DNA of 64,000 nucleotides from Arcuatula senhousia (Eukaryota; Mollusca; Bivalvia; Mytilida; Mytilidae), in contig CAXARO010000155.1 of the NCBI GenBank assembly GCA_963971305.1, positions 1 through 64,000 of the forward strand. Reading direction: 5' to 3'. Both the position numbers and the translations under genes were made by a program. The notes under the pieces were generated by a model. That model was not told the DNA's origin. It made no database searches and worked only from the letters and a program-made list of their open reading frames with translations. The first letter of the stretch is position 1. Each line of letters opens with the position of its first letter. Below, piece by piece: positions 50,401-56,779 of this stretch.

Positions 50401-53400
50401 TGATATGTGTTCATTACTAGAAACAAAACGGCAGAAATTATGTTTCGTATTCAAAGATTGTATGATAAATCTTAAAGTGACTACATCTGTTCTAAAGTTT
50501 TAGGAGTATTTAGTAAATCTTTTTAGTAACGAAAATCATAAAGGCTATGTTAACCTGACTGAAGTAGAAATGAACCAATTACACTCCACCTATAGCTGAC
50601 CTTTTTCTTACATTGTTATGAAACACATGCCAAACTACAACAAGATACAAACAAACACCACCTTATTGAAATCTTTTAACAATACTTACAGATACTTGGA
50701 CATCCTTGCTCCTAAGAACACCACTATCTCAATCTTTATTTATGATATCTATCCTAAAGAATTAACCCTTAATAAACTCGATCGGCGATATATGTCTAGT
50801 TTTATATTTAGATTTTAGCATTGTCAATCGAAAATTATGCAATAAAGTATATAATAAGCGTGATGACTTTTTCTTTGCTTATTGTCATTTTTCCTTTTTT
50901 AGCTCACCTGGCCAAAGGCCATATGAACTTATGCCATCACTATGCGTCCGTCGTCCGTCGTCTGTCCTCGTCTGTCGTCGTCCGTCATCCGTCGTCCGTT
51001 AACAATTTAAAAAATCTCCTCTACAGCCACGTCACCAATTCAACTGACACTTTGCAGGAATGGTATATCACATGTTGGAAACAAACAATCCTCATTTGAT
51101 AAAATTTTTTTAATGATTCGATAAAAAACCTCCCTGCTGTTACTAAAAAAAACATAGGATAAAACCACTGAAAATAGCTCATAACTCAGCAACCAAAACA
51201 GATAAAAAAATATGAAGGATCACAGGCTCTTCAGAATAAAAAGCTTTACAAAAGTCTCTGTTGGGTCGAAGTCCTCAGATGACCCCTAGTAGGGGTTATG
51301 GCCCTTTAAAAGGTAAAAAAAAGTTTTCAATTTTTTGCCCTATAGAATGAAAATAATTGCAGATAGAGAAAAGCTGTTGGTTGCCTAAATGTTCAGCTCA
51401 TTTAGCTCTACAAAAATCATAAGGTTGAAGTTGTCAGATGACCCCTTATAGGGGTTACAGCCCTTTATAGGCGAAAAATAATGTTTTTGGCCTGTAGAAT
51501 GAAAACTTTTGCAGCTAGAGAAAAGCTGTTGCTTGCTTAAATGTTCAGCTCATTTACCTCTACAAAAGTCTTCATTGAGTTGAAATTGTCAGGTGACCCC
51601 TTAGGGATTACAGTCCCTAGATATACATGCTTTTGGGTTATATCATAAAAACTATTGCAGATAAAGAGAAGTGGTTGCTTGCTTAAATGTTCAGGTCATT
51701 CAGCTCTTTTAAAACAATAGTCTCTATAGAGTCAAAGTGTTGAGGCGACCTTTAAAATAACATTTTGCACCTTTTTGGCTAACAGAATGAAACTATTGCT
51801 GAAATAGAAAAAAGCTGTTGCTTGCTTAAATGTTCCACTTATTCAGCTCTACAAAGTTCTTCATAGGGTTGACATCAAGACCAGGTGAGCGATTCAGGCT
51901 CCTGGGAGCCTCTTGTTTAAGGCGACATACTTCTATCCCCCTCTTATGGAGTTTACATTTCACAGTTAGTCAGATAAGCGGGAATTTGCTTTCTGATTTT
52001 AAAGATGCAAACCGTTTCATCAAAGAAGAAAACTAAAACAAGGTTAAAACAATGCTGTATATCGATATTTCAAGGAATAACCTCTCATCAGCAGCATTTG
52101 TTAATGTTTATTCAGCAGTTGATAAACAGTTGCTTCCAGGATCTGTTTCAGGGAAAGGATACAAAATTGTGTCATTTAAAAATGACGCTAAAATACAGTT
52201 CATTTTTACTTTTCAGAAGATGAATGTCGCAGAAACACAGTCACTGAATTGTTAGAGGAAGCTAAAAAGACCAGCTCGACAAAAACCAAGGAAGGTAATA
52301 ACCGTGCATTTTCTTTTAATTTGCAAAGCTTAAATTCGTCATATAGATTTAACATTGAATGTTTGTATCTCAGCTTGCGTAGAATTAGGTACCGCTTATA
52401 TAAAGAAACAAAACCTTGTAAAATAAAGTTTAACAATGTTCTCCACCGTATATAAAATAACAAAAAACATACCTTTATCTGTATAGTGTTTTCGTTTTTA
52501 GATTATACATTAATTTTATTCAAAATGGGGATAAAGGCCCATATTTCCTTAAATCCTTTATGTCTTAAATCATAGTGAATTTGTAATAAAGCGAGAAAAA
52601 CTTTGAGCTATAGAACATGAGGCGTTAGACATAGGACATACGTTGCCTTTCCAAATTCGTTTCTCACACAGAATTTTTCCAATCACAAAGCATTGCAATA
52701 TGATCAATATCTTGAACAAATTAAAACTCCTAACAAGTTTTGTCAATAAATGATATAAAGAAAGCGTTTGTTGGGTGTGAAAAAATTATAATTATAATTC
52801 AATCGCATCACAACTTGAGTTTGCGTTGTTGATAAATGTTCGGTGGATTTAGTGATGCTTATGTTTTGTATTTCTACGTGCAGTTCTCGTTCATGTTTCT
52901 GGTTTTGTTGTTGCCCTATCAGACTTTTAACACTCAAACTTCATTGGTGCCTCTTGCTTCTTTTATAATGTCCCTGAATTCCTAAAATTAAATCGTTTCA
53001 AATCGGTGTTGAAATCCAGCAGCCTTAAATGGGTTTTCTGTACAAACATCGAAGGTTTATAAATTCAGTACATTTAATACTTTCTAATTTTCAGAAGCTG
53101 ACTTTCAGAAAGAAACAACCCAAGAAGTAATGAAAGAAGAGACCCAGACCACCTCGGCTTTACAAGCGGAAGGTAATACTAGTGCATTGTTTGTAGTTCA
53201 CTCTTCTATCCAGCAACATAATCGTCTGTTTTAGGAGTAGGAGTAGGAGCAAAATCACAATTTTTTTTATATTGAATACTAAAAAAAATCTATTATGATC
53301 AATCTTGTATTGTAAAATATCAGTAGGGTATCGCAATTTTAGTTTTTTTCTCTCGCAAAACCTTAAATTTTAAATATTTTGCTAAACTTTTTTACGGAGC

Positions 53401-54484
53401 AATAATTAAACGAACAATAATTGCTGTTGCTTAAAAAATAAAATACATTTGTAAATAAGAATTTTGTTTCCAAAGTATTCGATTCCAGTTTGAAATATTA
53501 TTGTAATATATTGTTTTTTTGTTTGCTTTTATTAATGAATTGCATATTTTACAATAACATATTTCAGGTTAAGTTACAAAACATCGTCGTTTCGTTAATT
53601 GTTGTAAATAATAATATATATTTTTACGTGTTACCTTTCTCATCTTTTTGCAAAGAGTTACGATTAATTTTTATACAATTTTATGCAATCAAAAATCTTT
53701 ATTTTTTTCAGACACCACTCATGCTCAGGCTCCAGTTAATAAATCACAGCTACCAAGAGAACTCAAACAGATCAAACAGATTGACATATCAGGAGAATTT
53801 TGGGATTGCACCGCTGTAGATGATAAATTCGTGATAAGTGACCATGACAATGAACGATTAGTGGTCACTGATTCTGATGGTTCTAATGTACGTGATATCC
53901 CTCTGTCTGGAACGCCATGGAGATTAACCGCTATTAAAAACACAACAGTAGCTGTAAATATAGGAAACAGTGATGTCGATATAATAAACATCTACAGTGG
54001 TGACCGTTTACGTAGGATTAGTGTCGATGGTATTGTTCGAGGATTAACATACAGTGAACCTCACCTTTACATTAGTGTTTACGATAAAGGAATACAGGTG
54101 ATTGATCTTCACGGTTACACCATTAAAACCATACAAAAGGAAAGGAACGTATACTGTATGACTACAAACAAACAAAACATCTACTACTCAGATGATAACA
54201 CTGTATCATGTGTTACACAATCTGGAGAAAAGATATGGACAGTTGAAGATCCGATTATCAAAGCCATTACCGGTCTAACAACAGACGACACGAACATTTA
54301 TGTGATTTGTAACGATAGTCTAGCCGTGTTTGTAATTTCACCTGATGGGAAACAAGTCAGACAATTGCTTTCTGATACAGATGGACTTGAATATCCACGA
54401 GGAATATGTTACAATGAAAAATTAAAAACTTTAATGGTGTGTAACCGGGATGGACCTGCCTACTTGTTTAGCATTGTAAAATAA
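31783..54484 (+). CDS. Gene 2: HEPN (DZIP3-like) - linker array - NHL propeller protein
   Basis: Joined exons are 31783-32463, 32930-32969, 33879-33947, 36411-36713, 39936-40013, 41087-41161, 41626-41679, 42825-42899, 46131-46208, 47398-47475, 48015-48092, 49880-49957, 52217-52294, 53095-53172 and 53712-54484. The total is 2616 nt, or 871 residues plus TAA. The first junction is phase 0 and all others phase 1. Domain order is HEPN (about 1-210), short linkers, an unrecognised ~100-residue domain, ten linker repeats (about 250 residues) and an NHL propeller (about 257). There is no signal peptide or membrane segment, so it is likely intracellular. HEPN domains often act as RNases or assembly modules and NHL domains bind RNA or protein, so a role in RNA or foreign-nucleic-acid sensing is plausible but unproven. 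Which linker exons are used in mRNA cannot be read from DNA. Confidence 0.78.
32930..32969 (+). CDS. Gene 2 exon 2: 13-codon microexon
   Basis: This 40-nt exon follows TTCTTTTAG and precedes GTCAGT. It takes the frame from phase 0 to phase 1, which is needed for all downstream exons to read through. It continues the helix from exon 1 (KIMNALQNMG). If the donor were missed the frame would reach TAA eight bases later. Confidence 0.6.
33150..33615 (+). mobile_element. Penelope-like 3' tail copy in gene 2 intron 2
   Basis: Well preserved: CCTTGGCAGAGCGTCACG, CGGTAGACACCATGTACTC, CAGATGAGTGCAGATGTCGG, GTGCTATAGCAGGCAGGAA and the terminal CCTTTGGTGCCTCTGCTTA. Confidence 0.75.
33879..33947 (+). CDS. 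Gene 2 exon 3: linker exon
   Basis: This 69-nt symmetric exon runs from CTTAAAAG to GTAATA. It is the counterpart of gene 1 exon a (3443-3532), sharing G-D/E-VPF-x-IT-x-TE. No domain is recognised. Confidence 0.65.
34870..34957 (-). repeat. tRNA-derived SINE head
   Basis: Reverse-complemented, the stretch has an A-box-like GTGGTGTAGTGGTCTAGGG and, about 45 nt on, a perfect B box GGTTCGATTCC, the spacing of a tRNA-like pol III promoter. The cloverleaf is not clean (six-base anticodon loop). A ~150-bp unrelated body (34730-34870) follows, so this is a SINE, not a tRNA gene. Confidence 0.65.
34955..35371. repeat. Long near-perfect palindrome in gene 2 intron 3
   Basis: The left arm (34955-35148) and right arm (35183-35371) are reverse complements, with about three mismatches and one 5-nt gap over ~190 bp, and a 34-bp spacer. 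Its inner end also recurs in the SINE body at 34725-34785 (GTTGCGTACAGCTCTGTAAA). If transcribed with the intron it would fold into a long double-stranded hairpin. Confidence 0.85.
35650..36030 (-). mobile_element. Penelope-like 3' tail copy with ~90-bp interruption
   Basis: It runs from GAGCACCAATTGGGCATTCG through TAGCGGTTCCTGCCTGTTAT. Foreign sequence occupies about 35880-35985, then CAATTCACTGTGTCAAATC resumes the element. Confidence 0.65.
36120..36345 (+). mobile_element. Penelope-like 3' tail copy, diverged
   Basis: GGCAACGCGACGGCTACGCT, TTGTTCACTATCGTAAGGAC and CATTGGTACCTCTTCC are in order. The copy ends about 65 bp before gene 2 exon 4, in opposite orientation to the copy just upstream. 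Confidence 0.65.
36411..36713 (+). CDS. Gene 2 exon 4: unrecognised ~100-residue domain
   Basis: This 303-nt exon lies between TTTATTTTAG and GTAAGC, phase 1-1, 101 codons. It contains KCIVIWKF, a GDWD turn, KMQEKLE, LGDFDIQFVY, GSLVVYT, SIEEFLFLF and LLQI. The same positions are conserved in gene 1 exon b, so this is a real module under constraint; the region between GSL and SIEEF is the variable part. Confidence 0.75.
36990..38280. other. Gene 2 intron 4 interior, nothing recognised
   Basis: A less AT-rich patch (37000-37400) resembles a transposon remnant but carries no identifiable domain. Two other linker-type exons were looked for between 36714 and 39935 and not found. Confidence 0.4.
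38290..38560 (-). mobile_element. Penelope-like 3' tail copy in gene 2 intron 4
   Basis: GTGAACTCAGATGCTCCGGA, GCTTGCTATAGCACACCCGT, ATCTGTGCTCATCTGAGAG and GATGTCATCCGTAAAATTTC are all present. Confidence 0.7.
39140..39445 (+). mobile_element. Penelope-like 3' tail copy
   Basis: Blocks from GTCATAGGGTTTTGTTTTG to ATTGGTACCTCTGCTCCTC are complete. The same insertion plus its 3' flank recurs at 43250-43670, so it was duplicated with the gene rather than inserted twice. Confidence 0.75.
39936..40013 (+). CDS. Gene 2 exon 5: linker repeat 1
   Basis: This 78-nt symmetric exon (acceptor TTTTTTTTCAG, donor GTAATA) encodes one copy of the array repeat, with core ECHREAVTRSINEETQ. A hairpin-ended, CGTCGT-rich mobile element begins about 4 nt after the donor, so the intron start is almost wholly repeat-derived. 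Confidence 0.65.
40018..40750 (+). mobile_element. CGTCGT-rich hairpin-ended element, copy 1 (truncated)
   Basis: It begins at GAGCTATTGCCATCACTTGG, lacking the 5' hairpin, and carries a GTCGTC microsatellite. It then has three imperfect ~150-bp internal repeats each containing a CCCCTTATAGGGGTTAC-like block. It abuts the exon 5 donor. Confidence 0.7.
41087..41161 (+). CDS. Gene 2 exon 6: linker repeat 2
   Basis: This 75-nt symmetric exon after ATATTCCAG has core EDEYYGTVSGSVKEDKQTSS. One codon is missing compared with the usual 26-codon unit. It is nearly identical to exon 8 as part of the 1.7 kb duplication. Confidence 0.65.
41626..41679 (+). CDS. Gene 2 exon 7: shortened linker repeat 3
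   Basis: Compared with its siblings at 39936 and 46131, the original acceptor and first eight codons are lost through a small deletion (TTTTTTCATAAACAG). The next AG (41624-41625) falls in the correct phase, so an 18-codon exon (54 nt) can still splice in frame and reads VTRSIKEETQ. Use of this acceptor is inferred; skipping would also keep the frame. Confidence 0.5.
41717..42480 (+). mobile_element. CGTCGT-rich hairpin-ended element, copy 2
   Basis: It starts AGCTCACCTGGACC, followed by CGTCCGTCGTCGTC and the repeated TATAGGGGTTAC blocks. Position relative to the upstream exon (about 38 bp after the donor) matches copy 3, so it predates the unit duplication. Confidence 0.7.
42825..42899 (+). 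CDS. Gene 2 exon 8: linker repeat 4
   Basis: This 75-nt symmetric exon after TATTTCAG encodes the same protein sequence as exon 6, with a synonymous change in a leucine codon (CTG to TTG). Flanking intron sequence is also shared, which marks recent segmental duplication. Confidence 0.65.
42970..43555 (+). mobile_element. Penelope-like tail copy including C-terminal coding part
   Basis: It extends from the C-terminal RT block (CCGCTCCAGCTTATGAAGC) through RVTQKLL-like and KKFYRRHHALIDKYGI coding remnants to CCATTGGTACCTCTGCTTCT. The truncated version at 41240-41377 is the duplicate left by the tandem duplication. Confidence 0.75.
43801..43858 (+). pseudogene. Decayed linker exon of gene 2
   Basis: In the donor-compatible frame the segment reads PFTKLIEEKTRI and ends AAAG followed by GTAGTA, matching the array repeat. 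The T-tract before it reads TTTTTTCAT instead of TTTTTTCAG, and the only nearby AG (43773) is out of phase. It is therefore probably not spliced. In the duplicate copy of this stretch near 39650 the exon and about 155 bp around it are gone. Confidence 0.6.
44074..46011 (-). mobile_element. Broken Penelope-like reverse-transcriptase element in a gene 2 intron
   Basis: Read on the minus strand, an N-terminal part (about 46036-45620) includes KYVVVPADKAPNN. An RT core (45180-44781) has FDFSTLYTSIPH, IGIPMGTNCAPLLADLF and the catalytic FRYIDDVL. A C-terminal part (44780-44330) includes PAYGVYVSQLIRYSRAC. The element is dead: TAA directly follows YIDDVL, a 103-bp segment is duplicated at 45530-45735 and shifts the frame, and RT sequence is missing near 45250. 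Its 3' end (44074-44340) is the tail repeat found all over the window. AGGAG flanks both ends and may be the target-site duplication. The Penelope-like assignment rests on motif style and is not certain. Confidence 0.75.
45530..45735 (-). repeat. 103-bp tandem duplication inside the RT element
   Basis: The segment starting CAGTCTATATAGTG at 45530 recurs at 45633, nearly identical through to GGACAATGTTTTGGCAA. The 103-nt period is not a multiple of three, so it disrupts the RT frame. Confidence 0.85.
46131..46208 (+). CDS. Gene 2 exon 9: linker repeat 5
   Basis: This 78-nt symmetric exon after CTTTTTTCAG and before GTAATA has core EECHRETVTRSIKEETQ. It is closest to exons 5 and 7. The intron before it was enlarged by the Penelope-like insertion at 44074-46011. 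Confidence 0.7.
46243..46934 (+). mobile_element. CGTCGT-rich hairpin-ended element, copy 3 (complete)
   Basis: The 5' end is a perfect 14-bp hairpin (46243-46274; AGCTCACCTGGACC with loop AAAG). The 3' end has CCAGGTGAGCGATTCAGG, an inverted echo of the start, and a small hairpin AGGCTC/GAGCCT followed by CTTGTT. No open frame is present, so it is non-autonomous. Hairpin ends are compatible with a Helitron-like or MITE element; I cannot classify it. Confidence 0.7.
47291..47320 (+). repeat. T-run microsatellite
   Basis: Roughly 20 consecutive T residues in the intron before exon 10, about 80 bp upstream of its acceptor. Confidence 0.7.
47398..47475 (+). CDS. Gene 2 exon 10: linker repeat 6
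   Basis: This 78-nt symmetric exon between ATATTTCAG and GTAATA has core TETVPESVKNETQTS and includes a TQT triplet. It is the most diverged unit of the array. Confidence 0.7.
48015..48092 (+). CDS. Gene 2 exon 11: linker repeat 7
   Basis: This 78-nt symmetric exon between TTTTTCAG and GTAATA has core ECRRKTVTKLLEEDKQTSS. It is the paralogue of the 52217 exon, with shared flanking intron on both sides. Confidence 0.7.
48321..49246 (+). mobile_element. ~0.92 kb non-autonomous insertion in a gene 2 intron
   Basis: It starts TACGACCGCAAATTTTTTGC and ends TTTTTGCGGTCGTATCATGC followed by a GCTCGGCGTAGC tail, so the ends contain inverted GACCGCAAA/TTTGCGGTC. It holds a GTCGTC stretch and repeated GGGGCCAAAAGGGGC-like motifs. 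The paralogous intron at about 52500 lacks it, which defines the borders. No protein is encoded. Confidence 0.7.
49505..49670 (+). mobile_element. Penelope-like 3' tail fragment
   Basis: GAATTCACTCTCGTCACGGC, GCCCTTTTGGACTTTTGACA and CCCCATTGACGCCTTTTGCT are in tail order. It corresponds to the fragment at 52795-52960 in the duplicated segment. Confidence 0.65.
49880..49957 (+). CDS. Gene 2 exon 12: linker repeat 8
   Basis: This 78-nt symmetric exon between AATTTTCAG and GTAATA has core DFQKETVTEAMKEETQTTS. It is the paralogue of the 53095 exon. Confidence 0.7.
50901..51917 (+). mobile_element. CGTCGT-rich hairpin-ended element, copy 4
   Basis: It starts AGCTCACCTGGCCAAAGGCC, carries CGTCCGTCGTCCGTCGTC and at least four internal blocks, and ends GGAGCCTCTTGTT. 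It lies in the intron between exons 12 and 13. Confidence 0.7.
52217..52294 (+). CDS. Gene 2 exon 13: linker repeat 9
   Basis: This 78-nt symmetric exon between CTTTTCAG and GTAATA has core ECRRNTVTELLEEAKKTSS. It is a duplicate of the 48015 exon. Confidence 0.7.
52795..52960 (+). mobile_element. Penelope-like 3' tail fragment
   Basis: This is the counterpart of 49505-49670: AATCGCATCACAACTTGAGT through TCATTGGTGCCTCTTGCTTC. Confidence 0.65.
53095..53172 (+). CDS. Gene 2 exon 14: linker repeat 10
   Basis: This 78-nt symmetric exon between AATTTTCAG and GTAATA has core DFQKETTQEVMKEETQTTS. It is a duplicate of the 49880 exon and the last unit before the propeller exon. Confidence 0.7.
53712..54484 (+). 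CDS. Gene 2 last exon: NHL-type beta-propeller
   Basis: This 773-nt exon follows ATTTTTTTCAG and ends in TAA. Six propeller blades are visible, with strands such as LVVTDSDG, DIINIYSGD, IQVIDLHGY and VFVISPDGK, then a closing PAYLFSIVK. It is a full-length six-bladed NHL-type domain with no stop or frameshift. It starts at DTTHAQ, without the short E-D-P lead seen in gene 1. Confidence 0.85.
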
Positions 54485-54712
54485 ACTTTTCATACAATTT
54501 TCCTGATGAGATTTCAACAATCAATTCTCTAAGCTTGGATGCATAACATTGTTAAAATTTTGACATTTATTTGTGATTAGTAATGTACAAGTATTTTGAC
54601 TTGATTTCAAATTGAATCTGATTTCTATATAACATGTTAAAACAGTATATTGTATTGAATCTGTTCTGAGTATTGCTAAATAATTTTTGTCCTAAGAATT
54701 GTCCATATACAT

Positions 54713-54802
54713 GATATATAACCAGAGGAAATATGTAACAAAAAAATAAATGTTTAATGTAATCAGGAAGGACTTGGCTACTTGTTCAACATGACAAATA
54801 AA
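54713..54802 (+). pseudogene. Relic of the last ~30 codons of the propeller exon (first copy)
   Basis: The stretch aligns by eye with gene 2 from about 54387 to the stop (CCAGAGGAAATATGTAAC against CCACGAGGAATATGTTAC). It ends NQEGLGYLFN followed by a one-base deletion that breaks the final codons. It lies about 230 nt after the true stop. Confidence 0.65.
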
Positions 54803-54959
54803 CTTTTCATTCAGTATTGATTTTCTAATTAGGCTAATTATTTTCATTATTTTTGTTGCCTGGATATATATCAATAAACTTTTGACATTTCATTTGTGAA
54901 TATTATTGTAGGCTGACATGATTATAAATTGATTAAATCTAATTTGTATATAGTATGTT

Positions 54960-54965
54960 AATAAA
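54960..54965 (+). promoter_or_regulatory. Candidate polyadenylation signal of gene 2
   Basis: AATAAA lies 476 nt after the stop. An earlier AATAAA at about 54797 is inside the degenerate copy of the gene's own 3' coding end. Which signal is used cannot be decided from sequence alone. Confidence 0.4.
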
Positions 54966-55464
54966 ATATAATGTATTGATCCTGTTACTTTATATTTTCC
55001 AACATTTCTTGTCCTCAATTTTGTTTTTTTTTAAATATAACATACAAAGCTTCATTTCAATGATCATGATTGTGTTCGGTAATTTTCAATATTGTATTTT
55101 TCATTATTAGCCTGTTTAGTAGTTTGTTTCTATCTTATTTTCTGTGCATTTAAGTACATATAGTTTTACTATTTTATTTAAATGGTGTTCAAATCAAATC
55201 AAATCATCGTCAAACAAATGGATATCAAATTGCAAACCATAATAATATAACATTTTTTTTCAGAAAAACAAAAATGCTCCTATGTGGCAATCGAATGTCG
55301 AAACTTTACATTAAATATTCCTGATAAGACTTTAACAATCAATTATCTTAGCTTGGATGCATAACATTGTTAAAATTTTGTGACATTTATTTGTGATTAG
55401 TGTTGTACATGTATTTTGACTTGATTTGAATCTGATTTGTTTGCCTAAGAAGTGTCTATATACA

Positions 55465-55557
55465 TGATATATAACCAGAGGAAATATGTAACCAAAAAAA
55501 ATAAATGTTTAATGTAATCAGGAAGGACTTGCCTACTTGTTCAACATTGTCAAATAA
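55465..55557 (+). pseudogene. Relic of the last ~30 codons of the propeller exon (second copy)
   Basis: This is the same relic as at 54713, copied with its surroundings at an offset of about 755 bp. The end is still in frame and reads NQEGLAYLFNIVK then TAA at 55555-55557, better kept than in the first copy. The upstream part carries small deletions. Confidence 0.65.
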
Positions 55558-56212
55558 AATTTTCATTCAGTATTGATTTTCTAATTAGACGAATAATTTT
55601 CAAATTTTGTGTTGCCTGGATATATATCAATGAACTTTTAACATTTCCTTTGTGAACAATATTGTATGTTGACATGATTTCAAATTGATTGAATCTGATT
55701 TGTATTTATCAAGTTAATAAAATATACTGTATTGAATCTGTTTCTTTAGATTGTCAGACAGTTCTCAGTTTTGTTTTTAAAATATACCATAAAACAGTTT
55801 CATTTCAATGATCATGATTGTGTTCGGTAATTTTCTATAAAGATTGTTTTTCATTATAAGCCTGTTTAGTAGATTGTTTCTACTTTCTTTCATGTGCATT
55901 TAAGTACATTCGGTTTTACTATATTATTTAAATGGTGTCCAAATTTTATCCTCGTCATACGAACAGATATCAAACTTCAAACCATTATTATAAAACATAT
56001 TGTATTAGAACAATACAAAAAAATCCTATGTGGTAATCGAATGTCGAATGACTGAAGGGTATAACACAAAGTCAGAAGACAAAATACCAACGCAATGACA
56101 AAGTCGGTAGACGTTATTCATCACTAAAATGAGAACCTCAAATTTACGAAAAAAAAAACACAAATAAACAAAATTACAATCATCATGAATATGCTCTAAA
56201 TTTAAAATTAAA

Positions 56213-56475
56213 ATGACAGAAAAGTTCCAGACAATAAAATTCACTTTGCCTGACGTGCGTTTCGTCTGTTCAAGACTCATCAGAGGCGCCCTGTCAAAAT
56301 ATTCAAAAATACCAAAAAATATTGGTTATGAAAAGCATAGAACAATAAAACAAAAATATACAGAATTGGGCAACCAAATTATAACTTGGTTGATCAACAT
56401 ATGTTTGGAGTAGAAAGAACCTTAGGGTTTAGTCAGTTTTGAAATTTAAACGAATAATTTAAAGCTTTGATGTGT
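56213..56475 (-). repeat. GCGCGTCAGGC dispersed repeat, inverted copy
   Basis: GTTCCAGACAATAAAATTCA, GCCTGACGTGCGTTTCGTCT and ACTCATCAGAGGCGCC match 23205-23460 in reverse. A second, partial copy follows at 56565-56660. Confidence 0.7.
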
Positions 56476-56779
56476 TCTCCAACACTAAAGAGTTGGTGCT
56501 GTAGCCGTCTTACATCGGGGAATGAAAGCGCTTACCTTCGCAGGTGTTTAAAATTAAAACGAAAACAAAGTTCCAGACAATGAATCTTACTACGCCTGAC
56601 CCACGTTTCGTCTATTAAAGTCTCATCATAGAGCATAGGCACTCTGTCAACAATATTGACAAGGCCAAGAGAGGGTGAACTAATATGCTGCAAAACAATG
56701 AAAGCCAAGCTGACCAAAATATATTAAATAAGCATTGCAAACCATATCCTGTTATAAATATTATTGATGGTTGAAAATA

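Larger units (their letters stand above)
52090..53230 (+). repeat. Two-exon segmental duplication, downstream copy
   Basis: This is the counterpart of 47870-49990 without the 0.92 kb insertion. It gives the empty-site sequence (TTTTTAGATTATACATTA) for that insertion. Confidence 0.75.
54490..55990 (+). repeat. ~0.75 kb tandem duplication of the gene 2 3' flank
   Basis: Segment 54490-55240 is repeated at about 55303-55990. Both carry the GCTTGGATGCATAACATTGT stretch, a relic gene end, AATAAAATATA, and TGTGTTCGGTAATTTTC. The two copies differ by short gaps and substitutions. Confidence 0.75.
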
